Below, one piece after another: positions 1-12,120 of a DNA stretch of 64,000 bases. Origin of the DNA: Schistocephalus solidus (lineage: Eukaryota > Platyhelminthes > Cestoda > Diphyllobothriidea > Diphyllobothriidae); the NCBI GenBank assembly GCA_017591395.1, contig WEDG01004256.1:1-64000 (forward strand), read 5' to 3'. The number at the start of each line of letters is the position of its first letter. The stretch's first letter is position 1. The notes beneath the pieces are model-generated. The model was not told the origin of the DNA and made no database searches. It saw only the letters and a list, made by a program, of their open reading frames with translations. Both the position numbers and the translations under genes were made by a program.

Positions 1-1422
1 AAAGCTGTCAGGCCTTCGGCCGGCGTGCAGGCCTCCGTGTGGAATCGCCACGGTATTCACCTGAACACCAAACTGAAGATGTACAAGGCCGTCGTCTTGT
101 CGACACTCCTTTATGGAGCGGTAACCTGGACCGTCTACTCGAACCAAGCCGGGAAGCTGAATCACTTTCATCTCAGCTGCCTCCGCAGAATACTGAAGCT
201 GAGATGGCAAGGCAGGATCCCGGACACGGAAGTCCTGGAGCGGACCGGAATCCTCAGCATCCATGCCATGCTGAGGCAAGTGCAACCTCGATGGAGCGGA
301 CACCTGGTAAGAATGGAGGACGAGCGGCTACCCGAACGACTTTTCTACGGAGATGTCGCTACGGGTTCTTTCCGGCAGGGAGGTCAAAAACGATGCTACA
401 AGGACACTTTGAAGAAATCGCTGAAGCAACTGCAAATTAACCCAGCGACCTCGGAGGACCTCGCCCAGGATAGACTGGCATGGAGAAGATCAGTGAAGAC
501 TGGTTCAACAATCTATGAGGGCAACCGGATCGCCGCCGCCAAGGCAAAAAGAGTGGCACGAAAGTCACCAGCGCCCCGGACCAACACCGCCAATGCCCAG
601 GCCCTGCCAACATGCCCGCGCTGTCAACGCATCTTCCGCGCGCGAATCGGCCTGGTCGGACATCTTCGGACGCAATGCACCAACAATCCGACAATTCCAA
701 TTTCTTCGTCAAATTCTGCCAACCCTCCTTCTGACTCCCCCACCCTCACTCCTGGCATCAATTCCATGACTCCCACCATCATAGAGACCACATCCATCTA
801 CTCATCGCCTGTTACCCCCACCACCGCAACCACCTTCGCCTTCACTACTACTACCACCACCACCACAACCACCATCAGCGATGGGGAATCTCTCCTAAGC
901 TGTACTCACGTCGACCGCACATTCACCTCACGCATCGGCCTGGTCGGTCACTTGCGAATACATCGCACAGAGACCGGTGAGCCAGTGTCTGGAGCACCAT
1001 CACACAGCAGAGATCGTCGCCTCCACTACCCTCACTGTCCTCGCGCATTCACTCATCGCATGGGCCTATTCGGTCACATGCGCATCCATGACAGCGGAAA
1101 TTCACCACAATGCCGACAACACCGATACACCATGCACACACTCCGCTCCTGTCATTCTTAGTGCCCCTTCCACCCCCGCTACCATGAATGACATCCATCC
1201 AGCCTCTACCGATTTCTCCTGCCCACACTGCGCCCGCAAATTCAACTCACGCATCGGCCTGGTCAGTCACCTGCGAATCCATCGCACGGAGGCTGGTGAA
1301 CCAGTGCCTTGGGCTCCGACATACAGTCAACGCGCCTGCCTTCACTGCCTCACGGCTCCCGCACACTTACACACCGTATGGGCCTATTAGGACACATGCG
1401 CCTCCACGAAAACCTCCGGTAA
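1..1422 (+). pseudogene. LINE family A, copy 1: RT C-terminal tail plus C2H2 zinc fingers (5' cut by window edge)
   Basis: The reading frame is open from base 1 to a stop at 1159-1161. Residues near the start ([10 protein letters not shown], then [20 protein letters not shown] and LEWSGHL-like [20 protein letters not shown]) match the region after the reverse-transcriptase palm and thumb of non-LTR retrotransposons. The palm with the FADD box lies upstream of the window. A Thr/Ser/Pro-rich linker with a Thr run at about 840-880 follows. Then come repeated fingers of the type CPRCQRIF...RIGLVGHLR and [20 protein letters not shown]. Two fingers have lost a metal ligand (CTHV for CxxC; YPHC for CPHC). 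A frameshift follows the last good finger, because the expected end (GHMRLHENLR then stop at 1422) lies in another frame. It was probably a nucleic-acid-binding tail of a LINE ORF, now inactive. Confidence 0.85.
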
Positions 1423-2262
1423 ACCACCGGAGGCTAAGCTACATCAGCGCACACTACCTACACCAATGCATCGACAACACCCTCACAATCACCATTTACC
1501 AGAGTATATCATGGTGTCCTAGAAACCATGGCTGGGAAGTTTGCCAATCTGACGCTTCCACCAGACCACGCCGTCGGCTCAGTGTATGGGCTGACCAGTG
1601 GACTGGGAGTCAGATGGCGATGGCTGCTCCATATCCCCTGAGTAAGTGAATCCTTGTGTGTGCGTTATGGGGGCTGTGGCGCGCGAAGACGGGTACGCCG
1701 ATCCGTCAGCCAATGCGCCCACTCCCAAATCAGGCAACTGACCGGCTCGGACAGTGTCTGATGGTGGGGGTTGGGGAGAGAGTGAGGTCGACAGCTCAGC
1801 GCATGTTCCTCACTATAAAAAATCTGACGCACTTAAAACTATCACGGTGCGCTAAAAGCCGTGGATTGGAAGGTTGCCAGCTGACGGGATAACTCGGACC
1901 GCGTGGTCAGCCCAATGTGTGTTTTGTGTGGAGTGGCTGAGTGGCGGACTGAGAGTCAGGTTGCAATGGCTCCTTCTTAATTTGGCCTTTATGACACTCC
2001 CACTCCGCGGGATCCGAGCCAGGTGTGGTGGTACACCCAGGGGTGACTCCGGCCGCGCCAGCCACCTGTGACCTCTCCCATCTCCGGTCTTCTTGACTCT
2101 GTCTTGACACCGGGCTCAGGTGGGGGAGGAGGAGAGAGTGCGGTAGCTGCAGCGCAAGGCTACTATCACTTAAAACTAATTCACGCGCAAGTCACCGTCC
2201 CTGCACCACCTGGTATGGAGCATACGGTGGACCTCGTCGAAATCGACGGTCGAACTATCAAT
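1423..2262 (+). mobile_element. LINE family A copy 1, long 3' untranslated region
   Basis: This follows the ORF stop and matches, block by block, 22647-23518 and, with an internal deletion, 25693-25845. Shared blocks include ACCGGAGGCTAAG just after the stop, a CAATGTGTGTTTTGTGT segment near 1910, and the final block around GCATACGGTGGAC near 2220. All copies end at about the same point (CGAAATCGACGGTCGAAC), which marks the element's 3' end. No poly-A tail is visible. Open frames here on either strand are by-products of the repeat. Confidence 0.75.
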
Positions 2263-2859
2263 CAATAGTATTGCATTGGCAACTCCTCCCTCGGAAGGGG
2301 GGGTCGCACGACACTGCATAAGCTGGAGAGGGATGAAACTCAGTTGCAGCGGATAGCGAGGGGGTGATTAGTTGTTCATAAAAGTTGAGGAGGTGCTCGA
2401 AGTGCTCACACCAGCGATCGACCTTGGCCGAGGTGTCAACAATAAAGCCAGCATTTACATCGCGGACAGAGTCACTTACTGTCGAGGGCTTACCACTAAC
2501 TTGGCCGATTATTTGGTAGAGTTTGCGAGTGTCACCAACGTTTGAGGTTTGCTCCATGGACGTCGCTATTCCAGACCAATATTTCTGCCGGTCATCCCTA
2601 GCTGACTTTGCTGCCATTTTCCGGAGTTGATCGTTGTGGCACCTGGCTCGAGCCATCTGGGCAGACAACTGCTGGGTTTCTCCACTGATCCAGTCACTGC
2701 GGCACCACTGGGTGAATCCGAGAATTTTCTCAGCTACTCCATAGACGGATGTCTTCAGTGCTGACCCTGGCCACTGCTTTCTTCGTCGGCTCGGGTCATA
2801 AAATGGGACCGGATTTCTGTGTTCAGGGCCTCGGCGGTGCTGGGTTGCCGGATTTTTGC
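2263..2859 (-). pseudogene. LINE family B linker between endonuclease and RT
   Basis: The minus frame ends at 2258 and contains QQLSAQMARARCHNDQLRKM and VGDTRKLYQIIGQVSGKPST, then WCEHFEHLLNF. Such WCEHFxxLLN segments lie just before the RT domain in many LINE ORFs. The frame runs into a stop about 60 codons after that segment, where RT motif 1 should start. It continues the endonuclease domain above in broken frames. Confidence 0.7.
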
Positions 2860-3655
2860 GACATCGAGGCGTCTCACCCGGGGCATTTTGGGTGCAGATG
2901 AGAGATGTAGTTTCAGGCATGTGCAAACGAGGACATGGTCAGACACGTGGGCGTTACCAGTTTCGGCACCACGCATCGATCTGCTATCGTAAACCCAGCT
3001 ACGGAACCTTGAACCAAATAGAATGTAGTCGAGCTGACTCGCGGTATGACCATTGTTTGAATACCAAGTCAGCAGATCTTTGTGGCGGTGCTGAAAGCAC
3101 GTGTTCGTGACAAACAGTCGGTTCTGCTCAGTGAAATTCAGCCTTTTCTCACCATCGTCGCATTGAGAGCAAAGCCCAAACCGGTCTATAAGGTGACTGT
3201 TTGACGAGTCCTCGGATCCTGTCCTACCATTTCAATCCCCCGCAACAATCAACAGATCATGACGGGGTAGCCTATCTACTAACTCCTGCAACTGCGAGGA
3301 GAAGGCTTCTTTATAGCGCTGTTCGGCAGCTGACGTTGGTGCATACACGGAGACGACCGATATGTTGGTAAAGTGACCCTTCAGTCGCGCGTAAGCCATT
3401 CGGTCATTGACTGGTTCCCATACAAGTAGTGCACGGTTTGTTTGTTCCGAGAGGGCAATAGCCCCACCGTGTCTACCAGATGAGTCACGTGGGCTGCTAT
3501 GGTTTAGGGTGAAGTGGGAGTTTACTCCCGGGATTTTTATTGCTCTTGAACCTGAGTGGGGTATTCGGACTTCACCCACGTAGTACTAATGAAGACTGCA
3601 TGCCGTTAGACTGTGGGTACCTGAGGCCAGGAATGTTCGCACATTCTAGCATCCA
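2860..3655 (-). pseudogene. Endonuclease (EEP/APE-like) domain of LINE family B
   Basis: Reading down the minus strand, WNVRT-like (NVRTFLASG, 3650-3621) starts the exonuclease-endonuclease-phosphatase fold. EVRIPHSG follows near 3570, then RMAYARLKGHF and VVSVYAPT near 3390-3340, DLLIVAGD at 3240, TWYSNNGHTASQLDYILFGS near 3060-3000 and HVSDHVLVC near 2940. These are the family's conserved blocks in order, ending with the SDH motif that holds the catalytic Asp-His. The domain nicks target DNA to prime reverse transcription. Frames change near 3,580 and 3,235, and the WNVR block is preceded by a stop, so it no longer encodes one protein. Confidence 0.85.
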
Positions 3656-4110
3656 ATACCAAGAATCCGTTCCCGGTTGAGTAGTCCAGCTCGCATACTC
3701 TTCGCCCGCACCACTGGACCAGGGTTGCGGAGCGGGTTGGTTCCCGTGGACGCCGTAGCATGGATCATAGTACTTTAATCGGATATTGTTCATGAGGTTT
3801 CCTGGGGATTTTGAATACAGGCGGGTCCCCAACGACCGCTTGGGTTGTTTGTTCGAGGTTGTCTCCTCTAGCGCTTTGACTCAAGAACCTAACCACAAGG
3901 CAGCGGTGGCAAGCAAACTTTTTTAATGGCGGTTCACGGTCGCCATGTCACAGTGCCGTCGTAGGGAGTTGGGGCATTTTATAAGGCAGTCGACGTGCCA
4001 GACCTCAGCCCTCCGCGTCCTGGTGGCACTGTCGCTGCTAGTCCGCGAATGCTTATTCGTCGGACTCGAGAGTGTGCCTTTTTCGCAGCTAACCTTCACT
4101 GGCCGTTCCA

Positions 4111-7100
4111 CTATCCGCCACCAGTGGACGCACCGGGTAGCCAGCAGTTAGGCCGTAAGAGGACCAACATATCGGGTAAATGGCAACTTTCCAAGCGGCA
4201 ACTTTTAGGACGCCGCGGTAGTTTCAAAACCTATCCGTTTTACTTTGACAATGAAAGATCGCGCAGAGAGGGCCATGTTCCTATTCCCGTCAAGGGTCCG
4301 CATAAAAGGGGGTCAGGTCAGCTAGAAATGACACCGCGCATATTGGTTGGCATGTGGTAAAGCCACCGGATTTCGCAGGTTGCACACGTGTCATTGCAAA
4401 AAACTATTTTGCGACCCTAATAAACCAGTAACGAATTTTAACGCTTGCAAAAACAATAGATAGGGTTAATATTAGGTTGGCGCCCTCCTTTCCTTCATTT
4501 AGTCTCGCCCATTAAACCCCTATTACCATGGGTCCCGTAATGCTCACTGACCTACCATTTGTCCCCCGAGTTGGGTCACGTATTGCGTTCTTGCCGAAAG
4601 ATGAATGAATTGATTTTGAAAAAGAAAGCAATCCGAATGCCAGAGTACGACCCAGCTGGAAAATTCGCACTGAGATGTTCCCAAGGAATGCGGTCGCAAA
4701 AAATAGTATTAAAAGCAGCATAGCCTTGCATATGTACGACACCCGCAGTCAATATCTTTCAGGCAGAGTGAACAAAATTGCAAACAGATGTTTACATGGC
4801 TGTGCATTTTCTAATATGCAGTAGGTGCATTAGCATCTTTGGAAAGCTTTCAAATCTTTACAAATCCTCATTAACCTTCTGTGGTTTTTGACATATCACT
4901 TCATATCGGAATAAAAGGAACAATGACGTTAGTTTCGGTAAAACTTGACATAAATTAGGTTGAAAAGAGCGTGTTTTTCAGAAATAATTATGGTCGGCAT
5001 TTTTAATATAAACACATTCGAAATTTCAGAAAATCACACTTTACCTGTAAGATTAAGTCACAGTTACCAGTGAGGATGTGAAACTCGTAGGAGGATGGCT
5101 TTCTGGTCGACCCCTGGGACATACAGTTATGGTATTACAGGACTTGAATCGGTGGGCCTATCTAAAGCAGAGGGAATAAAAAGATTTCCAAGGAGAAAAA
5201 TAAATTGACGTGCTCATTTTTTTCATGACAGCAAAGTGAATTAAAATATGGGTAAGACTTAACAAGAAATTTTGGGATCGTTTAAAGACGTACATGACCG
5301 TTACATGGGGGGAGAGATAGGCATTAATCGCAATGTGCAAGTTCCAGATAAGGGTATTCGTGTACTTTCCAGTCCACACCATGTTCGTTTTAGAAAATAT
5401 GAGCATATCTGTCTTTTCTATAGAAATTTCCGTACGTTGTTTTAGGTGATAAAGTTCCATTACAAAAGTTTTTTTTTAACTCGGGACTATGTTGTTATGT
5501 AAAGAGTTGTCCCCCAACGTAAGGACCGATACCAGCTGGTTAGGAGTGAGACCGTTTTACCGGCTTTAGTTCATCCTCCTCCACTTCCACTGTGTTTTAT
5601 CATTCTTAAAAAGGTGCCCTTTAATCTACCTTTTTCTCAGAACAAAAAATCGTTGCTTAATCTGCAAATAATGCTTTTTATTTCCTGAGACACGTCCATG
5701 AACCTTCCCCTGAGTATATACTTATGCCTGCGTAAGCATGTTACTGGTATTCATCTTCATCACTTTTTGTATATCAGAAATTAGGAAGATACTCAATCAG
5801 GAAGATACTCAGCCCTACTTAGCCTCCTAGAATAACATTTCAAAGAAAAATTCTACGTTGGCTTCTATAGTTATGGCTTATTCAAGCTTCAGTCACAGTA
5901 CCAATTCCTGGACCCTGCATGTGAGGTTACCATAAATGTTCATTCATCTGGGCAGCTTTTAAACGAACTAAATCCTTTGAATGTTGCACTGAGGTCTCGG
6001 CATTTTTATTTCTAAGAAACATGAAGGGAACCATGCTGGTCTAGTTGGAAAAAAAATGTCAGACATATTTTAGTGCGCATATGCAAGAAGTTCTTCGCAT
6101 TCCATTAGTAACGGATATTCGAGGTAGAGAAACTCCATAACATATTTCAAATAGCTGCTTAGGAATTTTTTAATCTTCTAGTTTAATGTATATTACCTAT
6201 TCTAACAAAGCCGGAGTTTTTACAAAGCGGCTTCAGAGGAAATAGCGAGCAGCAGTTTGGCATTTATGGATGATTATAGTTTTTCCTTATCCCATCTAAC
6301 TCATATTCGTTGCTTCTCTACTCTTAGATTTGATATACTTTCTTCGCTATTAGAAACCGGTGTTTCGTGCACACTGTGGCACCTTTTTTAGTCAACAATA
6401 TTAGTCGAGGCGCTCCCGCGAGTTACGCCTGCTTGGTAGAGTGGCCGAATGTGTTTGTGCGTGACTTCGATCACTCATCAGTTCATGTTCTAAATGGAAT
6501 GGCTAAGCCTTTCATAATGCCAAAGGTTGAGATCTGTATTTGTAGATATTGACTGCCGAACAGTTAATTTTATCTGCAATCGTATGCCGGGAACCACCTT
6601 ATCTGTACATGACTACCGATCTTTCTCGCAGGAAATAGCCTTAATTCTACTAAATACGATGGATGGGAAAAGCATGGACTCAAGTGCTATTTCTCACTCG
6701 TGAATAACTTGACGTTTTCGATCTTGATTTTTAACTGGTATGGTCTCCACTTTCTAAATAACGAGGACTATCTTATCAAGTTTATGTTAAATTTAACCCT
6801 GATGAACGACATCCAGTGTACAAAGAGGGAGTATGCCGAATCATTCTACCTTTATTTATAAGCATAAAAGGATACGTAAAAGCGCTTTTCTCTCATTGAA
6901 TATGTTTATGCATCATTTTATCGATGCAAGGCAGGGTATTTTAGGTGCCAATCGACATTTCTGTCTAATCACCGAGTCCCTACCTAAATGAATATCGTAG
7001 GCTAAAGCTGCATGCCCAGGCCCATTTTCGCATTCATGTAGTCTACGTTCGTGTATCAAAAGGCAAAAAGGATTAAAAAACAAGTATTGTGTGGATTCCC

Positions 7101-7972
7101 ACGTGGTTTCTGTAAGAGTATACGCGGTATAACACACGCAATGCCTCTGCGTTACTTCGAACCAAAACTAGCAGTTGTTGTATCATTCATTTAAATCTAT
7201 TTTTTTTCTAACGTCCAAAACAAGCAATAATTTCCCAAAATATGAAATTCCAGGTGCAAAGGAATTGAAATTCTGGCCAGGAAGATGTAAAAATGCAAAA
7301 AAACCCCGCGGTAGTGACTGTCGTAAACGTGGTTAACAACACTTCAGTCTGTAAAATTATTCGTGGTGCTCAACAAAATAGCGGAAAACTAAAGGGTACC
7401 AATAAAACGAGAAGACTTAAAATTCAAATTCCGCTCAACAGGAAATAAGCATACATCAGCTGTTTTTTGCAAGTCAAGCTAGAAAGCTTGTGCATTGCCC
7501 TGAAAAAAGCATGCAGTACGCGTACATTTTCCCAAATTTATAAGTTTTGCCCTATAATTTATGGTTAAAATGCTGAAGGAACCTAATTTTAACATTCTTC
7601 CATGTAGAGTTCCTCATGTCAACAACTTCTCAGTCAGATATATAAAACATACGAATAAAGAACTATGTTGCAGGAACAATTATGTATGATGCTGGTACGA
7701 TTCGTGTTTAGGAATTTAAAACGCCATAGAGAGGTGACGTCCTTTACCATCCGTCATTGTGGAGTTTTTAAGGTTGCCAGCCAGTGTTCACTGAGACGCA
7801 AGACAATTAGGTTATCCCGTACGCAAGTTAATTTCTTTCACATATCTGCCCCTTTGCCTGCTTTATGCAAATTTTTTGATCGGAAAAAACCTTTTTGGTA
7901 AAAGAGGGATCCTACAGTCCAGATATACCTCAAAAAGTAACGGCTTTTTTCGAAGCTGAAGTCTAATGTCAC

Positions 7973-7973
<1 letters not shown>
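4111..7973. other. AT-rich intergenic or intronic stretch, no gene seen
   Basis: Only short open frames (under 125 codons) are present and none shows a recognisable domain. The first 300 bases (to about 4,420) are GC-richer and contain CATAAAAGGGGG at 4301-4312, which resembles a TATA-type core promoter on the + strand. Nothing downstream of it can be tied to a gene. A single + frame at 3995-4360 crosses this part and is unrecognised. Confidence 0.5.

Positions 7974-7974
<1 letters not shown>

Positions 7975-8042
<68 letters not shown>
7975..8042. repeat. (AT)n microsatellite, left flank of ribozyme array 1
   Basis: About 34 uninterrupted AT dinucleotides directly abut the first unit of the tandem array. 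Confidence 0.98.
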
Positions 8043-8045
<3 letters not shown>

Positions 8046-8276
8046 ATAAATAATTTCTGAAATTATTAAGTGCAGGACATGGAGTCAGGTGCTTCGGACA
8101 TGACTTTTTTTAGGGTCAGACCCGAAAATTTCAATGAACATTTGGGTCGAAGACAATCAACCACTGTGGAATAACCACGTAATGCCCATTCTACAAACAA
8201 GTAGTACTACAAGTAGTATGAATCTTATATGGCAAAGACGTTATACCGTACTTCCGACATAGATACTAGCTAAAAG

Positions 8277-8349
8277 CCCAGACACGTGTTTCGCCGATGT
8301 TTCTGCTGCTGTATGACACAGCAACGAGGGGTTCGGCTCCTCAGTGGGT
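8277..8349 (-). ncRNA. Hammerhead ribozyme, locus 1 copy a
   Basis: The type I fold is read on the minus strand. Stem I has CCCA (8348-8345) pairing with TGGG (8280-8277). The core CTGAGGA is at 8344-8338. Helix II has GCCGA pairing with TCGGC, then an internal loop, then an apical hairpin TGCTGT/ACAGCA. GAAA is at 8292-8289. Stem III is a single C-G pair after A15.1-U16.1, with loop ACGT, and the triplet is GTC. Predicted cleavage is between 8281 and 8280. All residues required in the hammerhead core are present. Confidence 0.85.
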
Positions 8350-8631
8350 CCCCAGCGTTCTCTATGCGGTTTCTGGTATATGGACTCCAGAGAATAATCG
8401 GGTAAATAATTTCTGAAATTATTAAGTGCAGGACATGGAGTCAGGTGATTCGGACATGACTTTTTTTAGGGTCAGACCCGAAATTTCAATGAACATTTGG
8501 GTCGAAGACAATCAACCACTGTGGAATAACCACGTAATGCCCATTCTACAAACAAGTAGTACTACAAGTAGTATGAATCTGATATGGCAAAGACGTTATA
8601 CCGTACTTCCGACATAGATACTAGCTAAAAG

Positions 8632-8705
8632 CCCAGACACGTGTTTCGCCGATGTTTCTGCTGCTGTGTGACACAGCAACGAGGGAGTTCGGCTCCTCAG
8701 TGGGT
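8632..8705 (-). ncRNA. Hammerhead ribozyme, locus 1 copy b
   Basis: This has the same fold as copy a. The core CTGAGGA is at 8700-8694, GAAA at 8647-8644, the GTC triplet ends at 8636, and predicted cleavage is 8636/8635. The apical hairpin TGCTGTG/CACAGCA is perfect here. One extra base in the internal loop of helix II (the run near 8681-8687) is the only difference likely to matter, and it leaves all helices intact. RNA between the two cleavage sites would be 355 nt. Confidence 0.85.
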
Positions 8706-8917
8706 CCCCAGCGTTCTCTATGCGGTTTCTGGTATATGGACTCCAGAGAATAATCGGGTAAATAATTTCTGAAATTATTAAGTGCAGGACATGGAGTCAG
8801 GTGATTCGGACATGACTTTTTAGGGTCAGACCCGAAATTTCAATGAACATTTGGGTCGAAGACAATCAACCACTGTGGAATAACCACGTAATGCCCATTC
8901 TACAAACAAGTAGTACT

Positions 8918-8921
<4 letters not shown>

Positions 8922-8955
<34 letters not shown>
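8922..8955. repeat. (AT)n microsatellite, right flank of ribozyme array 1
   Basis: About 17 AT units follow the point where the third array unit stops. Confidence 0.97.
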
Positions 8956-8959
<4 letters not shown>

Positions 8960-11946
8960 GGGCTGCATTGATAAAGGACACCCCTGAGGACCCTGTTTTC
9001 ACATACAAAAAAGAATACCTTTGATGTACAGCATTGACTGTCGGATGAAAATGCTCATGATAACATAGTTTAAAGAAAGCGATGAGCCTCCGGAAATAAG
9101 AAATTGGCACAAGGTTATCAGTAAAAAAACGTAAAATTAATGATAAATGACCCCAATTATGGAAAATGATGAAAAGAGAAGGAGAGGCTTATTAACCTGT
9201 CTTTTAACAATGCTTTTCCCCACGAAACCAAAAAGTGAAAGAGGGATTGCATATCACTTGAATAGCTTCATCGATAGTACAGCATTACAGAACATACACG
9301 AAAATGATGGGGAATATGAAGGGAGGAACCAAATGTTTTCCTCTCGTTTGCCTGTTGGTTGTAATTCAAATAAAGCTAGAGAATGAAATAATGAAATGTT
9401 TCATTTAACTTTAGCGTAGTTTGCTGAACGGCTTTATTTCCGTGGCGGTTTCGTTATGCATTTTAACACTTCTTTTGGGGAACTGCATAAATTAAAGGTG
9501 TCTTCAGGCAAATATAGAACAGACGAACTCGTTTGAATGCATTTTTAAAGGTAAACTTAACTAAAGGAATACATCTGTGGGTACTTGAACAGAGGACTCC
9601 TTATATAAAGTTATTCAGTTTTTTTTTCTATGACAGTTGTGGCCGTCAGATCTGGGGACGATAGCACAACTTTTCTGAGCATTATATGGTTCAGTGTCGA
9701 AAAATCGCTCACCAGCGGACGCACCCTATGCTTGATAGTTCGAGAAAGTAGAAATTTGGACATTTCCTTTAAAAATTATATCAGCATAAAATCTCTTCGG
9801 GAAAATTTATTTCCGTAGCTGGTGATTTGGGCATATTTCATCGGACTATCTAAAAATTACACCATATGGAAAAGTGAATGAACTTCCGGAACAAATGCTC
9901 ACATTCATTATGCCCTTGAGCTCATACAGAATTTTATTTAAATAAATTCGAGTCAAACGTTTTTTTAAAGTGCTTCCTACCTGAGTGCTGATGACCTTTC
10001 TCTCTATCGCAAGTAAATCAGAGAAAAATTTAAAAATATTTCCTTTTTTCGCCCGATTGACATGTAGTAATTATTTTTAGTAACTAACGGAATGCTTCCT
10101 TTGTCCTTGTCGTATGCTCTTAGCATTGTTTTTATTAGCAGTTTGATACAGATAAGGCTTGTCTCTGATAAAATAGCTTTCAGGCGATTCACATGGCTTC
10201 CGCTCCATAAATGCCCAAACTAATAATAGGCTTAAGCAAAATTTCCCCCCCCCGTACCCATCAAGCAGAGTATCAGAAAGGTGCTCTAGCAATTCGCGCG
10301 TACTACTTGAATAATTGAGTAAGACATGGAATGTCCAGCGCAATAAAATAAAGGATTGTTTATTACCCTTATTATTACAGCTTTCGAATTGGGAAATCGG
10401 AGCATTTTCGAACGTTTGAACTTTCATGCCAGAACTTGGGTGATTTCCGTGAGCAGAATTTAACTCTCAGGTGCTCCAAGGCTATTTGCGAATACTTTCA
10501 TCCCTCAGATTAATGCGTGTTTTCAGAAAAAGGGGAGCAAACATGCAAACTAATACAGTGGCATTTAACAACAAAGAAAGTCAGCTGAATATAAAGAAAT
10601 ACGGATAGCTTCCCAACACGTTTTTTTATTCCAATAAAATAAGTTCGAATGGAAGTGTGCATTTGAAAGGCTTCATCCATATCGCATTAGTTTTAGGAAG
10701 AAAATTTCGCCTGCTCCGAGGTATCGTCTACCAATTAGTAGGAAATTGACCATCAAGGTCCAGGAGTTCCTCAGAATGATAGTTTTAAAAAATAAAATCC
10801 ATGCTTATTTAGACCATGCCTAATGTAAAAAGGTGCTGATTTTCACATTGTCTCCAAAAGTTTCAACTTATTTTTTTACGACTAGGGTAAAATGACCTTT
10901 CTTGACTTGTTTTGACAATCATACGCTCAATAAAATCGTCTGTAGATGTTCCTCTAGCTAGAACCCTTCAGTGGTTCATTTTTTTGGTTTTTTTGATGCT
11001 TATTTAGGGCAACAAGCTGAACTTTCAGAAACCAAAAAATTATATTTTTTCAGCATTTATATTTTCCCTTCAACCTGTGATTATGATGCAGCATGATTCA
11101 TTGCACAATGATCAACTTATCTGATTGCGGGGTGACTTTCATTCTATAAGCCTATAACGTCAGCTTCACTTAACACTTAATAACATTACTATTTACAAAA
11201 ATCGTCTCGTGTTTCGAAATAATTACTCAGGTTTGTTCATATCCGGAATAAACTCTTACTTTTTCATTCGGATCGTTGAATTTTATTGTTTTTTCAAGAA
11301 ATTAATTCAACTCTGCGCAGTATTTGCTAAATAAACGCAAGCGATGATGCCCATAAGCGTTTTTTCTTAAAATCTCATTGCCTTGGTTACCGCTGTGCTG
11401 CGTAAACTTCCGAAAGTCCACTCATGATTATGTCTGACTTCCGTTATTCCGAGACCAATATGTTTCAATCTGGCAAAATAATTTTTCTATTCTCGAGCTG
11501 CTTTGGTGTCAAAAAGTACTTCACTGCAGCTAAGACCTTCATAAAAAAACAGACGAATGCTGGAAATCTTCTGGTTAAAAAATGGTTAAAATAGATGTCC
11601 TATTTTCATGTTAGCTGTCTTATTTCACTCCTCTTTATCACCCGCTGTGGAGACTTTCAGCAATCTGAAACAACTCGAGAGCCAACGAACTGCAATGGCT
11701 GCTTTGGACAGGGATCATTAAATAAAAATTTTATTTCACCATTAACGCCTCCACTCGTACCTCAAGTACCTTATTGTCATTCGTAGGTGTTTTTCATCTA
11801 GTGTCAGCGATTGTAATTGAGAAGCGCCTAAAAGTTCCGTGGTTTTACATCAGCTTAGCCTGATTACAATTCACCTCTCCTCATTAAGTACTGTCTTACA
11901 AGTTCTCATCCACATTAAGGCATCATATTGACTCTTATTTCTGCAG
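8956..11946. other. AT-rich stretch, no gene supported
   Basis: No domain, strong splice-bounded frame or known repeat is seen. The longest open frame (10077-10427, minus, 116 codons) has no motif and no convincing splice sites. A C9 run lies at about 10,245. Confidence 0.5.
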
Positions 11947-12120
11947 AACCAAGATAAGCATTGTCGAAAAAAGACGAGGTAGGCTGGAATGGCCATTTCT
12001 GGTTCATTCGCCGTCATCAGCCAGCCATACCCAACCCGAGGTGGTGCACCACCCGAGGCTCGAATCCACGACCTGTTGATCAGAAGTCTAGCGCTCTAAC
12101 CATAGAGCCATGGGCTCGTT
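11947..12120 (-). mobile_element. tRNA-derived SINE, copy 1
   Basis: On the minus strand the head, from about 12,120, has an A box (TGGCTCTATGG) followed by TAGAGCGCTAGACTTCTG and a B box (GGATTCGAGCC). The spacing is that of a tRNA, and the arm around GACTTCT resembles tRNA-Arg(UCU). A body shared with the copies at 47.7, 46.8, 46.3, 48.3 and 58.6 kb follows (GGGTATGGCTGGCTGATGAC, then CCAGAAATGG). No full tRNA acceptor stem is present. It would be transcribed by RNA polymerase III and mobilised by a LINE. Confidence 0.75.

Larger units (their letters stand above)
2263..4110 (-). mobile_element. LINE family B, 5' half with endonuclease, truncated before the RT
   Basis: This is a second, unrelated LINE, read from about 4.1 kb down to 2263, where it meets LINE A tail to tail. 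It carries the N-terminal endonuclease and the linker to the RT domain, but no RT palm. The 5' limit is uncertain. An open minus frame at 3923-4111 may be part of its 5' region but has no recognisable domain. Loss of the whole RT and 3' end means a dead copy. Confidence 0.75.
8043..8920 (-). mobile_element. Ribozyme-bearing 356-bp tandem array, locus 1 (retrozyme-like)
   Basis: There are about 2.5 direct copies of one unit. The marker TAATTTCTGA recurs at 8051, 8407 and 8763, a period of 356 bases, with only a few differences between units. The ribozyme strand is minus. The two complete units each hold a hammerhead fold; the third is cut off before it. The same unit in opposite orientation forms the array at 46.8-47.6 kb. 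The array is flanked on both sides by (AT)n. The unit carries no long conserved open frame, so it is nonautonomous. The structure fits metazoan retrozymes or the pseudo-LTR of a Penelope-like element. Confidence 0.85.

Noticed and set aside
1907..2110. Conserved minus-strand frame beginning MSRQSQEDRR, also at 23163-23366 and partly near 48,800
   Set aside because: It is antisense to the LINE A 3' untranslated region; the conservation comes from the repeat.
4301..4312. Core promoter CATAAAAGGGGG
   Set aside because: No gene or transcript start can be tied to it; such AT/G runs are common by chance.
6430..6500. tRNA-Leu/Ser-like GGTAGAGTGGCCGAATG
   Set aside because: No B box at the right distance and no acceptor stem.
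8043..8920. CRISPR array or ordinary satellite
   Set aside because: Units are 356 bases with no spacer pattern; the ribozyme fold and defined ends argue against a plain satellite.
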